Shown here one piece after another: positions 14,224 through 16,906 of a stretch of DNA of 16,906 nucleotides (position 1 is its first letter; each line of letters starts with the position of its first letter). The notes beneath the pieces are model-generated. The model was not told where the DNA came from, did no database searches, and was given only the letters and a program-made list of their open reading frames with translations. The translations under genes and the position numbers were made by a program. This DNA is from Methanosphaera sp. rholeuAM130. GTDB lineage: Archaea; Methanobacteriota; Methanobacteria; Methanobacteriales; Methanobacteriaceae. Where the stretch lies: the NCBI GenBank assembly GCA_003266065.1, contig MUZY01000036.1, forward strand, positions 2,804 to 19,709, in the 5' to 3' direction.

Positions 14224-15072
14224 TCACAATAGTTTCCTTGCAAAGTTATCCTCATTCAATGGATATTCGTTGACGCTTGGACTTTTACCGACATCCTTTA
14301 AGCGAGCATCAAGGAACTTTCTTCCTTCAACGCTTACGGCAAATATGGGTACGGCGGTACCATAATAGTAGGGTTTTCTCTCCTGTGCCAACTTAATGAC
14401 CTCACGGGATGCACATGCAGTCACGATATCCGCATAGTCAAATGCTATTGCAGCCAATTCTTCGGATATACCCGTAGTATGTGCTACAAATAGGTATACA
14501 TTCACGTCATCAGGTATTGGATATTCTCTGATTTCTTTTATCATCGGTGAGGGAATTAGTGTAATTGCTATATTCTTATATCCCTTATCGATTGCCATCT
14601 CTAATCCTTTGAGCTGATTCAACTCGGCGGTTAGAGGATTCAATACGTTTTCCTTTCCAACCTCTTCAATCAATTCGGGTATCGGTGTTGTGCTTACCAG
14701 TCCGGATACTCTTCCACCTACTCCCTGAACCAAATCGGCATCATCCATAATTAATGTCCCTATTCCTTCACACGCTCCCACGACACAGTCGATATTGCCA
14801 AGCTTCAAATTGCTTCTAAGAATCTCGGATATGCCAACAGAAAGCATGTCCTTCATCCGTAACTGCCTGTTTTTCGTACACATTCCAAAGTCTTCTATTC
14901 TATATTCTATGTTTTTTCTAATATCCTCCCCTGTTATATGCTGGATATTATGATACTTTGCAAATATGGGACAGTAATCTATCACAGGCTCACCAATAGA
15001 GGTTACCAAACCGTCCTCTATTACAACTTTTGCTTTCCCCAATGCTTCTATAACATGTCTATCTTTATGCAT
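14224..15072 (-). CDS. mmp8: Methanogenesis marker protein 8 (DUF2099)
   Basis: A 282-residue cytosolic protein matching methanogenesis marker 8, a family confined to archaea with methyl-coenzyme M reductase; its exact role is not settled. Recognised features: HVIEALGKAKVVIEDG at the N-terminus, YCPIFAKY (33-40), IEYRIEDFGMCTKNRQLRMKD (55-75), the CVVGACEGIGT segment (96-106), QGVGGRVSGLVSTTPIPE (116-133), VAHTTGISEE (196-205) and ADIVTACASRE (214-223). Cysteines at 34, 65, 96, 101 and 220 fall in conserved blocks and could ligate an Fe-S cluster or metal; this is inference. Length is typical. The ATG at 15072 follows GGGTGG. It is 40 bases downstream of an exported protein gene on the same strand, with a small inverted repeat in the gap. 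Confidence 0.88.
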   Translation of the reverse strand: MHKDRHVIEALGKAKVVIEDGLVTSIGEPVIDYCPIFAKYHNIQHITGEDIRKNIEYRIEDFGMCTKNRQLRMKDMLSVGISEILRSNLKLGNIDCVVGACEGIGTLIMDDADLVQGVGGRVSGLVSTTPIPELIEEVGKENVLNPLTAELNQLKGLEMAIDKGYKNIAITLIPSPMIKEIREYPIPDDVNVYLFVAHTTGISEELAAIAFDYADIVTACASREVIKLAQERKPYYYGTAVPIFAVSVEGRKFLDARLKDVGKSPSVNEYPLNEDNFARKLL

Positions 15073-15091
15073 TATTAAACCACCCTTTAAA

Positions 15092-15109
15092 TACCATATA
15101 ATAATGGTA
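15092..15109 (-). promoter_or_regulatory. Inverted repeat between the exported protein gene and marker 8 gene
   Basis: TACCAT (15092-15097) and ATGGTA (15104-15109) form perfect 6-bp arms around a six-base spacer in the 40-base gap. Just downstream on the minus strand is TATTTAAA. This may be an operator or RNA hairpin modulating marker 8 expression; no T-run follows that would make it a clear terminator. Confidence 0.35.
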
Positions 15110-15112
15110 GTT

Positions 15113-15721
15113 TTATCTCGTGTACATTATTCCACGGCCATTGGTACCATAATAGAAACCGTAATGGCCCCTGTCATTATCCTTGTAACTGGTTGACCTT
15201 CTTGAATTGTCCTCAATATCCTCCAATGTATCCTGATATTGTTCCTGATAATATTCCTCTCTTGTCTGGTCATAATCATCAAAATATGATCTTTGCTCCT
15301 TTGTCAAGCTATTGGATTTGATATCCAGCTTCGGTATTTCAGTGCCATCCTTTGAAAACATTCCAATGAGTATGCAATCATAGGCACGGCCGTCTACAAT
15401 CAGGCTATGCTTAACGTCAATGTTTTCATCCAACTTGAAGGATTTTTTCGTCATCCATGCGAATGTACGCACATACTCCACAGGAACGTAATATGTCATG
15501 TTATCCACAGTGTTATTTACATACGCTCCCTTCAAGCCCGTATCCCCCTCATAATCAGTTGAATTATATCCATTATATTCAAATATGAACTGGGACGGAT
15601 AAAAGTCATACTTGGTGTCAAGCACCTTCTGTTCTTCGGCGGTAAAGGCCGATACGCAAGTTAATGCAGACAGCATTATAACCATCATAATCAGCGACAA
15701 TAACTTTTTATTTCTTTTCAT
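15113..15721 (-). CDS. Exported protein of unknown function
   Basis: A 202-residue protein with a textbook Sec signal peptide (MKRNKKLLS, hydrophobic core, cleavage expected after CVSA at about residue 25). The mature domain is rich in Asp, Tyr and Ser. It contains YVPVEYVRTFAWMTKKSFKLDENIDVKHSLIVDGRAYDCILIGMF, which looks like alternating strands, then an acidic Tyr/Gln/Glu segment (DDYDQTREEYYQEQYQDTLEDIEDN, about 148-172) and a Gly/Tyr-rich end (RGHYGFYYGTNGRGIMYTR). One cysteine remains in the mature part. No family recognised. The ATG at 15721 follows GGAG by eight bases. It precedes the marker 8 gene by 40 bases and may share its transcript, but an extracellular protein and a cytosolic methanogenesis factor need not work together. 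Confidence 0.7.
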   Translation of the reverse strand: MKRNKKLLSLIMMVIMLSALTCVSAFTAEEQKVLDTKYDFYPSQFIFEYNGYNSTDYEGDTGLKGAYVNNTVDNMTYYVPVEYVRTFAWMTKKSFKLDENIDVKHSLIVDGRAYDCILIGMFSKDGTEIPKLDIKSNSLTKEQRSYFDDYDQTREEYYQEQYQDTLEDIEDNSRRSTSYKDNDRGHYGFYYGTNGRGIMYTR

Positions 15722-15837
15722 AATATTGCTCCATCTCTTATAATAATTAATATATCTTTTTATAATATAATCTTATTGATTAAACAATTATTATATTACA
15801 AATAATTCTAAATATAGAAACATTTAAAAATAAATAG

Positions 15838-15874
15838 TTATAAATTAACATATAATAATTAAAGAATTATTATA
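15838..15874 (+). promoter_or_regulatory. Promoter of the FabG-like gene with 10-bp inverted repeat
   Basis: A TTATAAATT box A (15838-15846) is followed by perfect 10-bp inverted arms at 15851-15860 (TATAATAATT) and 15865-15874 (AATTATTATA) with a four-base spacer. The predicted start near 15867 lies inside. The outer TATAATA/TATTATA half-sites equal those at the cupin promoter, with wider spacing. Confidence 0.45.
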
Positions 15875-15899
15875 AATTAAATTTAAAGAGGTAGATAAA

Positions 15900-16640
15900 A
15901 TGGCAAAAACCGCAATAATCACAGGTGGATCAAGAGGAATAGGAAAAGCAATGGCACAAAAACTGGGAGAACTAGGATACAACATTGCAATAAACTACCG
16001 CAGCGATTCATCAAAACAATTAACCGAAGACTTGATAGAAGAAATTAAAAATCAATATGGAGTAGAAGCTATAGCAGTTCAGGCAGACGTAAGCAAATTC
16101 GAAGACTGCAAAAAACTCGTAGACGCTACAATAGAAAAATTCGGCGACCAGATCGATGCACTCATAAACAATGCAGGAATAACAAACAACTGCAACTTCA
16201 TAGACCTACAGCCTGAAGACTATGAAAGAGTAATCACCACAAACCTAGTAAGCATGATGCACATGAGCCACCTATGCCTTCCATACATGGTAGACCGTGA
16301 AACATCCATAGTATGTACGGCATCAGTGGGCGGTTTGACAGGAGTAATCAACCAGGCAGACTACTGTGCAGCAAAAACAGGAGTAATAGGATTAGTACGT
16401 GCACTCGCACTTGAATTTGCACCAAGAAAAGTACGTGTAAACGCTATAGCACCGGGTATGATAATGACCGACATGCTACGTGGAGTAAACCAGGATGAAT
16501 TAAACGCACTTGCAGCTACAATACCACTCGGCAAAATTGGAGACGTATCCGACATAGCAGGAGCATTAGGCTACATCCTTGAAGCACCATACCTAACTGG
16601 TCAAGTAATCTCACCTAACGGTGGATTCGTACTACAATAA
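15900..16640 (+). CDS. fabG: Short-chain dehydrogenase/reductase, FabG (3-oxoacyl reductase) type
   Basis: A classical SDR of 246 residues, probably NADPH-dependent reduction of 3-oxoacyl thioesters (3-oxoacyl-ACP or acetoacetyl-CoA). Motifs: TGGSRGIG (8-15) for the dinucleotide, an NYR segment (32-34) whose arginine favours NADP, NNAG (90-93), and the catalytic set Asn115, Ser142, Tyr155 and Lys159 in DYCAAK. PG is at 185-186, and the C-terminus SPNGGFVL aligns with the FabG ending DGG. Archaea lack the bacterial fatty acid synthase, so a CoA substrate or another carbonyl compound is more likely than ACP. Start: ATG with GAGGT eight bases upstream. A large inverted repeat lies at the promoter. 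It may belong functionally with the 3-hydroxyacyl-CoA dehydrogenase encoded 2.6 kb away. It resembles bacterial members closely, suggesting past transfer. Confidence 0.88.
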   Translation: MAKTAIITGGSRGIGKAMAQKLGELGYNIAINYRSDSSKQLTEDLIEEIKNQYGVEAIAVQADVSKFEDCKKLVDATIEKFGDQIDALINNAGITNNCNFIDLQPEDYERVITTNLVSMMHMSHLCLPYMVDRETSIVCTASVGGLTGVINQADYCAAKTGVIGLVRALALEFAPRKVRVNAIAPGMIMTDMLRGVNQDELNALAATIPLGKIGDVSDIAGALGYILEAPYLTGQVISPNGGFVLQ

Positions 16641-16667
16641 ACCCCCATTTCTTTTTCTTTTTAATTT
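16641..16667 (+). terminator. T-rich terminator after the FabG-like gene
   Basis: Immediately after the stop codon a CCCCC is followed by two runs of five T (16652-16656 and 16658-16662) and more T-rich sequence, a typical archaeal U-tract terminator. Confidence 0.55.
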
Positions 16668-16769
16668 AATGAGAACAACCACATATGTATATGTTGCAAT
16701 TGTTTACAGACAATATTTATCCCCTGATTTCTAAAAATGACCAATATAACTTTTTTTTTAATCTAAAAA

Positions 16770-16808
16770 ACTATCGATAGTCCAATATCCAAGAATAATT
16801 ATTTAAAT
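16770..16808 (+). promoter_or_regulatory. Promoter of the HAD gene with 12-bp palindrome
   Basis: The perfect palindrome ACTATCGATAGT (16770-16781) sits 19 bases before a box A ATTTAAAT (16801-16808). The box centre is about 25 bases from the ATG at 16830, so transcription should begin at or beside the start codon. The palindrome lies where an activator would bind. Confidence 0.4.
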
Positions 16809-16829
16809 CATTGAAACATATATACCCAT

Positions 16830-16906
16830 ATGAAGAAACTATACATTTTTGACTTTGACGGAACTCTTGTAAATACCTTTCATGACTCCGTAATAGCATA
16901 CAACAG
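16830..16906 (+). CDS. HAD-superfamily hydrolase, N-terminal fragment cut by the window end
   Basis: Only the first 25 or so codons are in the window. The sequence MKKLYIFDFDGTLVNTFHDS contains HAD motif I (DFDGTL), whose first aspartate is the catalytic nucleophile and second the acid/base. The following NTFHDS fits the phosphoglycolate phosphatase-like branch (normally D-S/T after L-V). The likely reaction is phosphate monoester hydrolysis, substrate unknown. No Shine-Dalgarno site precedes the ATG, and box A is placed for leaderless transcription. The subfamily cannot be decided without the rest. Confidence 0.8.
   Translation, partial: MKKLYIFDFDGTLVNTFHDSVIAYN

Overview
The window looks like chromosome from a host-associated methanogen of the order Methanobacteriales, most likely Methanosphaera or a close relative. 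The DNA is very AT-rich. Translation starts follow GGAGG or GGTGA Shine-Dalgarno sites. Promoters carry archaeal box A (TTTATATA-like) elements. The protein at 14224-15072 matches methanogenesis marker protein 8, a family found only in organisms with the methyl-coenzyme M reductase pathway. The genus call is inference; the methanogen call is well supported.

Layout. 87-803 is a nitroreductase-fold protein. 863-1604 holds two tandem paralogous small membrane proteins. 1825-3746 encodes a membrane-anchored unknown protein followed by a MATE-family exporter. 3747-4082 has no gene but has raised GC, a box A and nested inverted repeats, so it may encode a small structured RNA. 4083-4988 is a LytTR regulator plus DUF3021 membrane protein pair, an arrangement typical of Firmicutes. 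It ends in a 20-bp perfect palindrome shared with the convergent gene 5138-6103, an orphan ABC-type substrate-binding protein. 6611-7207 is an unknown multi-spanning membrane protein and 7375-7707 a small cupin. 7773-8814 is an ADP-ribosylglycohydrolase tightly coupled to a small acidic tail-anchored protein. 9084-10538 is a large asparagine/glutamine-rich, prion-like membrane protein, and 10840-11448 a SpoIIM-family membrane protein. 11449-11876 is gene-free with direct and inverted repeats. 11877-12275 is an NTF2-like protein. 12371-13309 is a 3-hydroxyacyl-CoA dehydrogenase whose fourth codon is TAA. 13648-14169 is an unknown helical protein. 14224-15721 is methanogenesis marker 8 behind an exported unknown. 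15900-16640 is a FabG-type short-chain reductase, and a HAD-family hydrolase begins at 16830 and runs off the end.

How the genes relate. This is mostly a run of single genes and two-gene units rather than one pathway. Credible functional pairs are LytTR/DUF3021, glycohydrolase/tail-anchored protein, and possibly the exported protein with marker 8. The dehydrogenase and the FabG-like reductase act on the same chemical class (3-hydroxyacyl/3-oxoacyl thioesters). Their promoters and the cupin promoter each carry a perfect palindrome at or near the predicted transcription start. No transposase, integrase, CRISPR array, tRNA or rRNA was seen. The observations most worth a second look are the TAA at codon 4 of an otherwise intact dehydrogenase, the prion-like membrane protein, the candidate structured RNA at 3861-3957, and the repeat cluster at 11711-11850.
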